Below, piece after piece: positions 42,061 to 50,552 of a stretch of DNA of 64,000 nt. Origin of the DNA: Mesorhizobium atlanticum (GTDB lineage Bacteria > Pseudomonadota > Alphaproteobacteria > Rhizobiales > Rhizobiaceae); assembly GCF_003289965.1 (NCBI RefSeq), contig NZ_QMBQ01000001.1, forward strand, positions 248,001-312,000. The letters run 5' to 3'. The translations under genes were made by a program, and so were the position numbers. The notes beneath the pieces are model-generated. The model saw only the letters and a program-made list of their open reading frames with translations, searched no databases and had not been told where the DNA came from. The stretch's first letter is position 1; every line of letters begins with the position of its first letter.

Positions 42061-43040
42061 GGCCTGGTCCCGCCGGGAAAGGTGCGGTCAAGCCCTTGCT
42101 CGAACGAGATTTTCGGCGCCCAGCCAAGAACGCGTTTCGCCTTGGAAAGATCGAGGCTTTGCGCATAGGCGAAGAGACCGAGCCCATAGCGGGTGACCGG
42201 CGGCTCGGGCCGGCCGGGCAGCCGCAGCGCCACCGCTTCCATCAGGCCAGCCGCCAGCATCGCCGGCATGAGCGGCATCGGCCGCCACCGCGCCTTGAGA
42301 CCGGCGCGGATGCAGGCCTCGTCGGCGATGCGGCGGACCGGCAGCACCTCGCCGCCGGAGATATTGAATATCCGCTGCTCCGCCTCCCTGGGTGCCGCGA
42401 GCGCCGCCATGACCGCGTCGACGACATCGTCGACATAAGTGAGGTCGATGGCCGCCCGGCCGTCGCGAAACAGCGGCAGCGGCCGGCTTTTCGCCGCCTT
42501 GATCAGGCGCGGCAACAGCGCGCGATCGCCCTTGCCGTAGATGCCGCGCGGCCGCAGCACCACCGGATGGATATCGGGCTGGCCAAGCACGATTTTCTCC
42601 GCCTTGCGCTTGGTGCGAGCATAGTGATTGACCGGTTCCGGCAAGGCCGCATCCTCGGTGAGACCGAGTTGGTCGCGGAAGGCAAAGCAGACGGACGGGC
42701 TGGAGATGTGGACGAAACGGCTGACGTCCTGCCGGCTGGCGAAGTCGACGAGGTTCCGGGTCGCCATCACATTTGCCGCCTCGAAATCCGCGAGGCGTCG
42801 GAAGGGCGAAGAAAGCGCCGCGCAGTGGATAATCCGTTCGACCCTGCTCAGCCTGGGGTCGAGGGCGGCGCCGAACGGCTGCGCGAGATCGTGACGGATG
42901 ATGCGATGGCCGGCCGCTTCGAGCGCCGCGCAGCGCGCCTCATCGCGGCCGAGCCCGAGCGCCAGCGTGCCGGATTCCGCCAGCCGCTCGAGCACATGGG
43001 CGCCGAGAAAGCCGCTTGCGCCGGTGACGAGGACGGCCAT
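42057..43040 (-). CDS. extended SDR (3-beta-HSD/OleD-like reductase)
   Basis: 327 residues. TGASGFLG (6-13) binds NAD(P); catalytic Ser near 113-115 in HISSPSV and Y140-x3-K144 in HYARTKRKAE. RGIYGKGDRALLPRL and LTYVDDVVDAV place it in the 3-beta-hydroxysteroid dehydrogenase/OleD branch, which reduces beta-keto groups on long acyl chains. It lies 2 bases after the KAS III-like gene, an arrangement suggesting it reduces that enzyme's beta-keto product. Its stop overlaps the hydrolase start by ATGA. Confidence 0.9.
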   Translation of the reverse strand: MAVLVTGASGFLGAHVLERLAESGTLALGLGRDEARCAALEAAGHRIIRHDLAQPFGAALDPRLSRVERIIHCAALSSPFRRLADFEAANVMATRNLVDFASRQDVSRFVHISSPSVCFAFRDQLGLTEDAALPEPVNHYARTKRKAEKIVLGQPDIHPVVLRPRGIYGKGDRALLPRLIKAAKSRPLPLFRDGRAAIDLTYVDDVVDAVMAALAAPREAEQRIFNISGGEVLPVRRIADEACIRAGLKARWRPMPLMPAMLAAGLMEAVALRLPGRPEPPVTRYGLGLFAYAQSLDLSKAKRVLGWAPKISFEQGLDRTFPGGTRP

Positions 43041-43042
43041 GC

Positions 43043-44032
43043 TCAGACCTCCAGCGCCATGCCGCCGAAGGAGACGCCGGCGGAAGTACCGAGGAAGAGC
43101 AGCTTTATGCCGGGCGCTACGCGGCCCTCGCGGCGAGCGACGTCGAGCGCGAAGGGCATGGAGGCGGCGATCTGGTTGCCGAAGCGGGCAGAGATATCGA
43201 CGAGCTTTTGCGGCGCAAAGCCGGTCTGGCGCGCCATATGCGCAAGCGCGAACGGGCTCGCCTGATGCGGCACGACGAGATCGACGTCGTCGCGCCGCCA
43301 GCCGGCGCGCTCGAGCAGAATGTCGACGAAACCGTTGAAGTGCCGCGAGGTGAGCCGGAACAATTCCTTGCCGTCCATGTGGAACAGGCTGTGCGCGGCA
43401 AACGCCTCCTGATCCTTGCGGAAATCGAAGCGCGTGCCGCCCGAACCGATGCCGCAGGCTTCCCAACCGGAAGGGTAAGTGCGCATCAGGCTCGCCGCTA
43501 CCTTGCCCTCGCCGGGCCCGGCCTTGCGCAGCACGGCCGCCGCCGCGCCGTCGCCGAAGAGCGCGGCAATCTCCGGCGCGTCCTGCCATGGCAAAGCGCG
43601 CGAGGCGACTTCGGACGAGAAGACCAGGGCTGTCTCGCATTGCCCGGCCTCGATCATGCGGCCGGCGGTCTCGAAGGCGGTGAGGAAGCCAAGACAGGTG
43701 CTGTTGACGTCGAAAGCGGCGGCCGAACCGTCCGCCAGCCCGAGGCGCTGCATGACCAGCGGCGCGGTCGCCGGGAGCGGCTGATAGGGCACGCCGCAGC
43801 CGCCCACGATCAGGTCGACGGCGCCGGGCTCGATACCGGCATCGGCAAGCGCAAGCGTGGCCGCGGCGCAAGCGAGATCGATTTGCGATTCGGCATTGCA
43901 GACATAGCGCTCGACGACGCCTGTGACGGTTTCCAGCGTGCCCTCGCCGAGGCCGAGCGTTGCCTCCAGGGCGCGCGTGGTAACCCTCTCAGCCGGTACC
44001 GCCCTGCCGGTTCCGACGACCTTGATCCGCAT
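43043..44032 (-). CDS. KAS III-like beta-ketoacyl synthase
   Basis: 329 residues of the thiolase fold. The full catalytic triad of KAS III/OleA enzymes is present: C113 in DVNSTCLGFL, H256 in VVPHQAS, N286 in FGNQIAASMP. The C-terminal LLFLGTSAGVSFGGMALE is also typical. Such enzymes condense an acyl thioester with malonyl-ACP or with a second acyl chain. The core fab cluster is elsewhere in this window, so this is a specialised copy. It has a strong ribosome site (GAGGGGGG) and is the first gene of the six-gene unit. A possible own promoter (TTGGGA, 17 bases, CATTTT) lies in the 86-base gap upstream. Confidence 0.92.
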   Translation of the reverse strand: MRIKVVGTGRAVPAERVTTRALEATLGLGEGTLETVTGVVERYVCNAESQIDLACAAATLALADAGIEPGAVDLIVGGCGVPYQPLPATAPLVMQRLGLADGSAAAFDVNSTCLGFLTAFETAGRMIEAGQCETALVFSSEVASRALPWQDAPEIAALFGDGAAAAVLRKAGPGEGKVAASLMRTYPSGWEACGIGSGGTRFDFRKDQEAFAAHSLFHMDGKELFRLTSRHFNGFVDILLERAGWRRDDVDLVVPHQASPFALAHMARQTGFAPQKLVDISARFGNQIAASMPFALDVARREGRVAPGIKLLFLGTSAGVSFGGMALEV

Positions 44033-44118
44033 TCCCCCCTCGCCGCTTGAGCTTGGCTCTATCTAGCGCAAAATGCGGTTCGAGGCGACGTTTCCCAAAC
44101 TCATACGGCACTGTCGGA

Positions 44119-44913
44119 TCATCGCTTCCGCAGGAAGCCCACCACCGCCTCGATGAACTCCGCCGGACGCTCGACATTGAGCAGGTGGACGCCGGGGAGC
44201 AGAAGAAGCTCAGCACCGGGGATCGTGGCCGCGATGGCCTCGCTGTGGCTTGCCAGCGTCACCTTGTCGTCCTCGCCGCCGATGACCAGCGTCGGCGCGG
44301 TGATCAGCGAAATCGGGCGGCGCAGATCGGCGTCGCGGACCGCGGCGAAGCAGCCCGCAAGGCCTTGCGGCGACATGGCGAGGATCGCGGCGTGGAATTC
44401 TTCGACGGTCTCGTTTCGACCGGCAAACATCGAGGCCGGGAACCAGTTGCGCATGAACATCTCCGCCGTGGCCGACAGGTCGGCTGAAAGCACGTTGCGT
44501 ATCTGCTCGTCGAAATAGGACGCCGGCCCGAGATGCGGCGAGGTGTTGGAGAGGATAAGGCGCTCGATGCGTTCCGGCGCGTGGATGCCCAGCCACTGGC
44601 CGACGAAACCGCCGAGCGACAGGCCGAGGAAATGCACGCGCGCAAGCCCGAGGAAATCGAGCAGTTCCAGGACGTCGCGGCCGAGGCGGTCGAGCGAATA
44701 GGCGCCGGCCGGCGCGTCGGAGCCGCCATGGCCACGAAAATCATAGCGCAGCACGCGGAAGGATCTGGCGAGTTCGGGAACCTGGCCATCCCACATATGG
44801 AACGTCGTGGCGATGGAATTGGAAAGCACCAGCACCGGCCGGTCTTCCGGACCGTCCAGCCTGTAGGCGATGCGGGTGCCATCGCCCGTGGTGAAGTGAA
44901 GTGTGTCGGTCAT
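44119..44913 (-). CDS. alpha/beta hydrolase, 3-oxoadipate enol-lactonase-like
   Basis: 264 residues. The nucleophile Ser99 lies in GLSLGG; acid Asp in VIGGEDDKVT near 217; His in LPGVHLLNVERP near 243. FRGHGGSDAPAGAYSLDRLG is typical of the PcaD (enol-lactonase) branch, and a divergent LysR gene is the classical partner of pcaD, though no other protocatechuate genes are here. It could instead act on a lactone or ester in the KAS III pathway, whose first gene starts 86 bases downstream. Confidence 0.87.
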   Translation of the reverse strand: MTDTLHFTTGDGTRIAYRLDGPEDRPVLVLSNSIATTFHMWDGQVPELARSFRVLRYDFRGHGGSDAPAGAYSLDRLGRDVLELLDFLGLARVHFLGLSLGGFVGQWLGIHAPERIERLILSNTSPHLGPASYFDEQIRNVLSADLSATAEMFMRNWFPASMFAGRNETVEEFHAAILAMSPQGLAGCFAAVRDADLRRPISLITAPTLVIGGEDDKVTLASHSEAIAATIPGAELLLLPGVHLLNVERPAEFIEAVVGFLRKR

Positions 44914-45024
44914 TTTGGATCCTCATCCGTTGGGCACGTTTGGGCTTCGATGAGGCAAAGCTAGGCATGGCAATTATCGAAGAAAATTACTATGATTTGA
45001 CAATCTTTGTAGGATTCTACGACT

Positions 45025-45921
45025 ATGGATGGCGTGAAGCTTCACGATCTCAGATGTTTCGATGCAGTCGCCAGTCGAGGCAGCTTCCAGGCTGCTGCCC
45101 AAGCTCTGCACCGGACGCATCCCTCTGTGTTCGCCGCCATCGCCCGACTTGAAGAGCAACTTGGCCTGACGCTGCTTGATCGCAGCGGTTACCGGGTGAG
45201 CTTGACCGACGAGGGCCGCCTGTTCCATGCGCGGGCGCAGCTGGCAATCCGCGAGTTGGAGCATCTTCGGACCTATGCTGACCAGCTCGCGAGCGGCGAG
45301 GAGACCGTGCTGCGCGTCGTGTTGGGAGACGTCTGCCCGAGACCCGCAATACTCAGCCTGCTCAGCCGCTTCTTCGCCGAGCGGCCGCGCACGCGCCTGC
45401 ACCTCGACTATGAAGCGATCAGCGGGCCGGTCGAGCGGCTGATGGATGGCGAGGCGGACCTCATCTTCCACCGCGCCAACCCCTCCGACCCGCATCTCGA
45501 GCGGATCGACCTACGCGAAGTCGCCTTCGTGCCGGTTGTGGCACCGGGCTTCCTCCCCTTCGAGGCCGTATCCAATGTGACGCCGGAAGCGATGCGACCC
45601 TTCACCCAATGCGTGATCCGCGACACCGCGCGGCGTCCCTCATCCGAAAACTTCTTCGTCATCGACGGCGCGCATTCATGCTCGGTGCCTGACCATATGA
45701 TGAAGAAGGAGCTGATCCTGCACGGGCTCACCTGGGGTCATTTGCCGGAATGGCTGATCGAGGATGAGCTGCGCGACGGGCGGCTGATCTCGATCGCCGG
45801 CAGGCATATTCCCGGCCGCAACGAGACCGTGGCCGCGGTTCGGCGGCGCGACAGGCCGCATGGGCCCGTGGCCGAGGCGCTGTGGCGACACCTCGAGGAC
45901 AGTCCCAAGCTTCCGGGCTAA
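45025..45921 (+). CDS. LysR-family transcriptional regulator
   Basis: 298 residues. The winged helix-turn-helix is at about 5-63 (LHDLRCFDAVASRGSFQAAA, HPSVFAAIARLEEQLGLTLL); the effector-binding periplasmic-binding-like domain follows (about 90-295). It is divergent from the alpha/beta hydrolase with a 111-base AT-rich gap (ATTATCG, TATGATTTGACAA) where a T-N11-A site would be expected. It probably controls that hydrolase and possibly the KAS III cluster beyond. Its TAA stop overlaps the convergent holC stop. Confidence 0.93.
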   Translation: MDGVKLHDLRCFDAVASRGSFQAAAQALHRTHPSVFAAIARLEEQLGLTLLDRSGYRVSLTDEGRLFHARAQLAIRELEHLRTYADQLASGEETVLRVVLGDVCPRPAILSLLSRFFAERPRTRLHLDYEAISGPVERLMDGEADLIFHRANPSDPHLERIDLREVAFVPVVAPGFLPFEAVSNVTPEAMRPFTQCVIRDTARRPSSENFFVIDGAHSCSVPDHMMKKELILHGLTWGHLPEWLIEDELRDGRLISIAGRHIPGRNETVAAVRRRDRPHGPVAEALWRHLEDSPKLPG

Positions 45922-46367
45922 GCCTTGCGTTCCCACCGCCGGTCCGGCGTCTGCTGCCAGTAGGTCACGGCGTGGCCAGCTTCCTTCATCGTCTTCCAAT
46001 GGCCGCGCGCGGCTTCGAGCTGTGCCGCGTCATGGCCGTCGAACAGGAAGACGGCGCGTTCGTAGCCCGATAGCTCGGGCGGGTTTGCGCCATCGACCAG
46101 GAAGCGGATCTGCGCGGCGTTCTGGTTGCCCTCGCCCGTGGTGAGCAGGACCGGCTGCTCGGCCGGATAGGCCTCGCGGTCGGTGGCATGCGCCAGGAAG
46201 GAATCGTCGCGGAAAATCCACAGATGCTGGTCGAGCGCGTCGCGCCGCTCTTCCGTGCCGGTCTGCACCACCGCGCGCCAGCCGCGCTCGACACTGCGCT
46301 CGAGCAGGCCGGGCAGCGCCTCCTCGAGCGTCGATTCGGTCAAATGGTAGAACAGGATGTCGGCCAT
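45918..46367 (-). CDS. holC: DNA polymerase III subunit chi
   Basis: 149 residues. Chi links the clamp-loader to single-strand binding protein during replication. The family pattern is clear: ILFYHLTESTLEEALPGLLE, WRAVVQTGTEERRDALDQHL, LWIFRDDSFLAHA, QPVLLTTG and the C-terminal GHAVTYWQQTPDRRWERKA. It follows pepA by 8 bases on the same strand, the usual rhizobial order. The stop codons of holC and LysR overlap by two bases. Confidence 0.94.
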   Translation of the reverse strand: MADILFYHLTESTLEEALPGLLERSVERGWRAVVQTGTEERRDALDQHLWIFRDDSFLAHATDREAYPAEQPVLLTTGEGNQNAAQIRFLVDGANPPELSGYERAVFLFDGHDAAQLEAARGHWKTMKEAGHAVTYWQQTPDRRWERKA

Positions 46368-46375
46368 CCTGAAGC

Positions 46376-47878
46376 CTACCCTTCGTAGTGATCGCGCACC
46401 AGCCTATCGAGCAGGCGCACGCCGAAGCCCGAACCCCAGGACTGGTTGATCTCGCTTGACGGCGCGCCCATCGCGGTGCCGGCGATGTCGAGATGCGCCC
46501 AGGGCGTGTCCTTGACGAAACGCTGCAGGAACTGCGCCGCGATGATGGCACCGCCATAGCGGCCGCCGATGTTCTTCATGTCGGCATTCTTGGAATCGAT
46601 CAGCTTGTCGTATTCGGGGCCGAGCGGCATGCGCCACAGCCGCTCCTGACTGGCCTGCCCGGCGCCGAAGAGCCTGCCCGCCAACTCGTCATTGTTGGAG
46701 AACAGCCCGGCATAATGCTGGCCGAGCGCGACCATGATGGCGCCGGTTAGCGTCGCCAGGTTTACCATGAATTTCGGCTTGAACCGGTCGTTGGCGTACC
46801 AGAGCGCATCGGCCAGCACCAGGCGGCCTTCGGCGTCGGTGTTCAACACTTCGATCGTCTGGCCCGACATCGAGGTGACGATGTCGCCGGGGCGCTGCGC
46901 GTGGCCGTCGACGGCGTTCTCGACAAGGCCGATGACGCCGACCACATTGGCCTTGGCCTTGCGCGCGGCGAGCGCATGGATCAGGCCGGTGACGGCGGCC
47001 GCACCGCCCATGTCGCCCTTCATGTCCTCCATACCCGAGGCCGGCTTCATCGAATTGCCACCGGTGTCGAAGGTGACACCCTTGCCGATGAAGGCAAGCG
47101 GGGCGTCCTTGGCCTTGCCGCCGTTCCAGCGCATCACCACCAGGCGGGCGCCGCGCGGCGAGCCTTGCGCCACGCCGAGCAGCGAGCCCATGCCGAGCTT
47201 CTTCATCTCCTTTTCGGCGAGGATCTCGACGTCGACGCCGAGCGCCTCCAGCGCCTTGACGCGCTCGGCGAAGTCGACAGGCCCCAGCGCATTGGCCGGC
47301 TCGTTGACGAGGTCGCGCGCCAAGAGCACGCCGTCTACCACCGCTTCCTCGCCGGCAAACACCTTCTTCGCGGCAGCCGGATCGGCGCAGTGGATCGTGA
47401 CCTTGGCGGGCTTCGCCGCCTTCGCGTCGGATTGGCCGTCGTCCTTGTCCTTCCTGGTCTTGTACTTGTCGAAGGCGTAGCTGCGCAGCAGGATGCCGGC
47501 GGCAAGGCTCGCCGCCTGGCGGCCATCAGCCTGCAGTTCCGGCAGATCGAGGATGACGGCCACCTCGGTCGCCTTGCGCAGCGAAGCCGCGACAGCGCCG
47601 CCGAGCTTCAGCCAGGCGTTGTCGTCGAGAGCCGACACCTTGCCGGCGCCGATCGCCACCAGCCGGTCGACGGACGTTCCTTCCGGCGCCAGCACCTCGA
47701 CCGAGCTCGCCAACTTGCCGGAGAAATCGGCAACCGGAAACGCGCGAGCCAATGCACCAGCAGGATCGCAGGCTTTCGCCGCCTCGCCGAGCCCGCCGCC
47801 GTCGGCCGTGAGCACGAAGACGCTGCCCTTTTTCGGCGTGGCGAATTTGGCGAAAGAAATGGTAGGTCTCGACGTCAT
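46376..47878 (-). CDS. pepA: leucyl aminopeptidase (M17)
   Basis: 500 residues. It removes N-terminal residues from peptides in the cytoplasm using two metal ions. The C-terminal M17 domain shows [15 protein letters not shown] with the metal-binding Lys and Asp, [12 protein letters not shown], and the family signature NTDAEGRL, then [13 protein letters not shown]. The first metal motif is commonly GKGITFDSGGISLKP; the changes here leave the ligands intact. The start at 47878 (MTSRPTISF) gives the normal length with AGGA ahead. It is divergent from lptF and upstream of holC. Confidence 0.96.
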   Translation of the reverse strand: MTSRPTISFAKFATPKKGSVFVLTADGGGLGEAAKACDPAGALARAFPVADFSGKLASSVEVLAPEGTSVDRLVAIGAGKVSALDDNAWLKLGGAVAASLRKATEVAVILDLPELQADGRQAASLAAGILLRSYAFDKYKTRKDKDDGQSDAKAAKPAKVTIHCADPAAAKKVFAGEEAVVDGVLLARDLVNEPANALGPVDFAERVKALEALGVDVEILAEKEMKKLGMGSLLGVAQGSPRGARLVVMRWNGGKAKDAPLAFIGKGVTFDTGGNSMKPASGMEDMKGDMGGAAAVTGLIHALAARKAKANVVGVIGLVENAVDGHAQRPGDIVTSMSGQTIEVLNTDAEGRLVLADALWYANDRFKPKFMVNLATLTGAIMVALGQHYAGLFSNNDELAGRLFGAGQASQERLWRMPLGPEYDKLIDSKNADMKNIGGRYGGAIIAAQFLQRFVKDTPWAHLDIAGTAMGAPSSEINQSWGSGFGVRLLDRLVRDHYEG

Positions 47879-48256
47879 CAGGGTCCTGCTTTCGGGGATG
47901 GCCGTAAGGTGCCGGCAAAGGTAATTCTTGGCGAGCAAGGGGTTTGGCAAGCGTGCGCGACATTTGGTCGTTTTGAGCCATTTGGCAAGACTTTGGCCGA
48001 AATCGCTGCCTATATCAGCGCCACCATAGACAAAGGATTCGCCTCGGCGCAATCTTAGCTTGCTGCCGTAACCTGCTGTTAACCATCGATGTTTTGCATT
48101 TCTTATCCATTGGCGCGGAGATTCCGTCGCGCCGGGGCACGCGGCGTGGGGCGACAAACCGGAGCGAGCCGCCTATGACCCAGTTGTGCGGGCGACGCCG
48201 GATGACTACCTTGTCGGCGGGCATGATGCCGTTCGGCAAAATCGAGAAAAGCCCTC
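47879..48256. other. divergent promoter region of pepA and lptF
   Basis: 378 bases with no convincing gene. AT-rich patches lie at about 48065-48110 (TTAACCATCGATGTTTTGCAT). It should hold the promoters for pepA and for the LPS-transport operon, but I cannot name clear boxes. Confidence 0.3.
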
Positions 48257-49453
48257 ATGAAGGTCGTTGAACGCTACATCATGCGCCGGGCGCTGACGAT
48301 GTTCCTCGCCGCGCTGGTGTGGACGCTGGCGATCGTGTGGACGACGCAGGTGCTGGCCAAGATCGACCTCGTCACCGACAACGGCCAGTCGGCGCTGACC
48401 TTCTTCGAGGTCGCGGCACTGATCATTCCCTCGATCATCCCGATCGTGGTGCCGTTCGCCCTGGTGGTGGCGGTGGCGCAGACGCTGAGCGCCATGAACA
48501 CCGATTCGGAGCTCGCCGTGCTCAGCGCCGCGGGCGCCTCGCGCTGGACCATCGCGCGGCCGATCCTGCTGCTCGCAATCGCGGCTTGCGCCTTTTCCTT
48601 CATCGTCGACAACGCCATCGACCCCTATGCCAGGCAGAAGAACCGACAGCTGGTGGCGGCTTCGCGCGCCGACCTCGTGTCGCTGATCATCCAGGAAGGC
48701 ACGTTCCGCAAGATCGACGAGGGCCTTTACCTGCAGGTCGGCGAGCGGCTTCCCGGCAACCGGCTCGGCGGCATCTTTGTCGCCGATTCACGCGAGGAAG
48801 GCGCCAGCCTCACCTATTACGCCAAGACAGGCAGCATCGTCGAAAAAGGCGACGAGAAGGTGCTGATGATGAATGACGGCGTCATCAACCGCAAATCGGT
48901 CACCGGCGACCTCTCGGTCATCCGCTTCACCTCTTACGCCTTCGACATGTCCGCTTTCATGTCCGCGGCGAACGACATCACGCTTTTGCCCAAGGACCGC
49001 ACGACGGCCTATCTGCTCAACCCGGATCCCAATGACAAGATGTTCCAGCGCGAACCGGGCAGCTACCGGGCGGAACTCAACCAGCGCTTCGCCGAATGGT
49101 CCTATTCGCTGGTGTTCGCGCTGATCGCGCTGGCCGTCGCTGGCGATGCGCGCTCGCATCGCGAAGCGCGCATCAACCCGTTGATCACGGCGATCGCGAT
49201 TGCGCTTTTCGTGCGATGGCTGGGCTTCTTCGCCGCCGGCAAGGCCGACAGGGTCTCGTACTATATCTACTTGCTCTACGCCATTCCGCTGGTTGCGTCG
49301 GCGGTTTCGATCTGGTTCATCGTCTCGTCGCGCACCATGGAATTGCCGGTCAGCTGGGCGGACTGGCTGACCAACCTCGCCAAGCGCACCAGCGACAACT
49401 GGACGGCATTCAAGCTGTGGCTTGCCCGGCGCACGTCCGGCCAGGGAGCCTGA
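48257..49453 (+). CDS. lptF: LPS export permease LptF
   Basis: 398 residues. Three N-terminal helices, a periplasmic beta-jellyroll-like domain (about 125-270) and three C-terminal helices fit the LptF/YjgP layout. MKVVERYIMRRALTMFLAAL at the start and ELAVLSAAGASRWTIARP for ATPase LptB coupling are characteristic. With LptG and LptB it extracts LPS from the inner membrane. It is followed 2 bases later by lptG and then lptD, so the LPS path is encoded together. Confidence 0.95.
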   Translation: MKVVERYIMRRALTMFLAALVWTLAIVWTTQVLAKIDLVTDNGQSALTFFEVAALIIPSIIPIVVPFALVVAVAQTLSAMNTDSELAVLSAAGASRWTIARPILLLAIAACAFSFIVDNAIDPYARQKNRQLVAASRADLVSLIIQEGTFRKIDEGLYLQVGERLPGNRLGGIFVADSREEGASLTYYAKTGSIVEKGDEKVLMMNDGVINRKSVTGDLSVIRFTSYAFDMSAFMSAANDITLLPKDRTTAYLLNPDPNDKMFQREPGSYRAELNQRFAEWSYSLVFALIALAVAGDARSHREARINPLITAIAIALFVRWLGFFAAGKADRVSYYIYLLYAIPLVASAVSIWFIVSSRTMELPVSWADWLTNLAKRTSDNWTAFKLWLARRTSGQGA

Positions 49454-49455
49454 CC

Positions 49456-50538
49456 ATGGGCTGGACGCTGGGCCGCTATTTCTTCTTCCGCTACGTCTCG
49501 ATCACCTTCTGGTTTTTCCTGGGCCTGCTGGCGCTGGTGTTCCTGATCGATTTTACCGAGCTTTCCGGCCGCACGACCGGGCTGCCGGGCTTCACCTATG
49601 GCACGGCCTTCGCCATTTCGGCGCTCAGGATGCCGATGATCATGCTGCAGACGGTGCCGTTCGTCGGGCTGTTCTCGGCAATGGCGACGCTTGTGTCGCT
49701 CAACCGCCGCTACGAGCTGGTGATCGCGCGCTCGGCCGGCGTTTCGGCCTGGCAGTTCCTGTTTCCGTGCTGCGTCGGCGCGCTGATGTTCGGCGTGCTG
49801 TCGGTGGCCGTGATGAACCCCATCGCCGCGCATGGCTTTTCCTGGTCCGAGCAGATGGAGAACGACCTCAGGGCCGGCAAATCGAATGCGGTCACCACCA
49901 ACGTCACGCCTTGGCTCAGGCAGAAAACCGAATCAGGCGACACCATCATCGGCGCCCGCGCCATCCTCAATCAGGGCCTGGAGATGGCGGACGCGGTGTT
50001 TTTCATCCTCGACCCGCAGGGCAACATCGCCGAGCGCAAGGACGCGGCCAAGGCCATCCTGCGCGACGGTTACTGGGAATTGCAGGACGTCAAGGTCTTC
50101 AAGGCGGGCAACATCCGGGCGCTGGCGACCGACAAGGTGCCGACCAACCTCAAGCCGGAATTTGTTCAGGAGCGCCTGGCGCGCCCGGAAACCATCCCTT
50201 TCTACGAGCTGCCGCGCAAGATCGAGGTTGCCCGTTCCTTCGGGCTCAAGGCAGATGCCTTCGCCATGCAGTTTGATTCGCTGGTGGCGTTGCCTTTCCT
50301 TCTCGTCGCCATGACGCTGATTGCTGCAACGGTTTCAATGCGATTTGCGCGAATGGGGCAGTCGGCAACGATGATTCTGGGTGGCGTCGTGGCCGGGTTT
50401 CTGCTTTATGTCGTTTCGGTACTGGTCAAGGCATTCGGTGTAGCCGGATTCGTGCCTACGGTGGTGGCTGCATGGGTTCCGGTTGTCGTGGCTATGTTCT
50501 TTGGGGTGACATTTCTGCTATACAAGGAAGACGGCTAG
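49456..50538 (+). CDS. lptG: LPS export permease LptG
   Basis: 360 residues with six helices and a periplasmic domain. MGWTLGRYFFFRYVSITFWF, RRYELVIARSAGVSAWQFLFP (LptB coupling helix) and the final helices match LptG/YjgQ. It pairs with LptF. The start at 49456 lies 2 bases after the lptF stop. Its TAG stop overlaps a potential GTG of lptD, so all three genes are closely coupled. Confidence 0.95.
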   Translation: MGWTLGRYFFFRYVSITFWFFLGLLALVFLIDFTELSGRTTGLPGFTYGTAFAISALRMPMIMLQTVPFVGLFSAMATLVSLNRRYELVIARSAGVSAWQFLFPCCVGALMFGVLSVAVMNPIAAHGFSWSEQMENDLRAGKSNAVTTNVTPWLRQKTESGDTIIGARAILNQGLEMADAVFFILDPQGNIAERKDAAKAILRDGYWELQDVKVFKAGNIRALATDKVPTNLKPEFVQERLARPETIPFYELPRKIEVARSFGLKADAFAMQFDSLVALPFLLVAMTLIAATVSMRFARMGQSATMILGGVVAGFLLYVVSVLVKAFGVAGFVPTVVAAWVPVVVAMFFGVTFLLYKEDG

Positions 50539-50552
50539 TGAGGGAGGCTGGA

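Noticed and set aside
42057..43871. 604-codon fusion-like frame spanning the SDR and part of the KAS III gene
   Set aside because: Only its 3' part from 43040 matches a family; the upstream part is an out-of-frame reading of the KAS III-like gene.
37849..44913. standard OleABCD olefin or beta-lactone pathway
   Set aside because: OleA- and OleD-like enzymes are present, but the ligase belongs to the PaaK/F390 branch rather than OleC, and a Rieske oxygenase and GNAT are added. The match is partial only.
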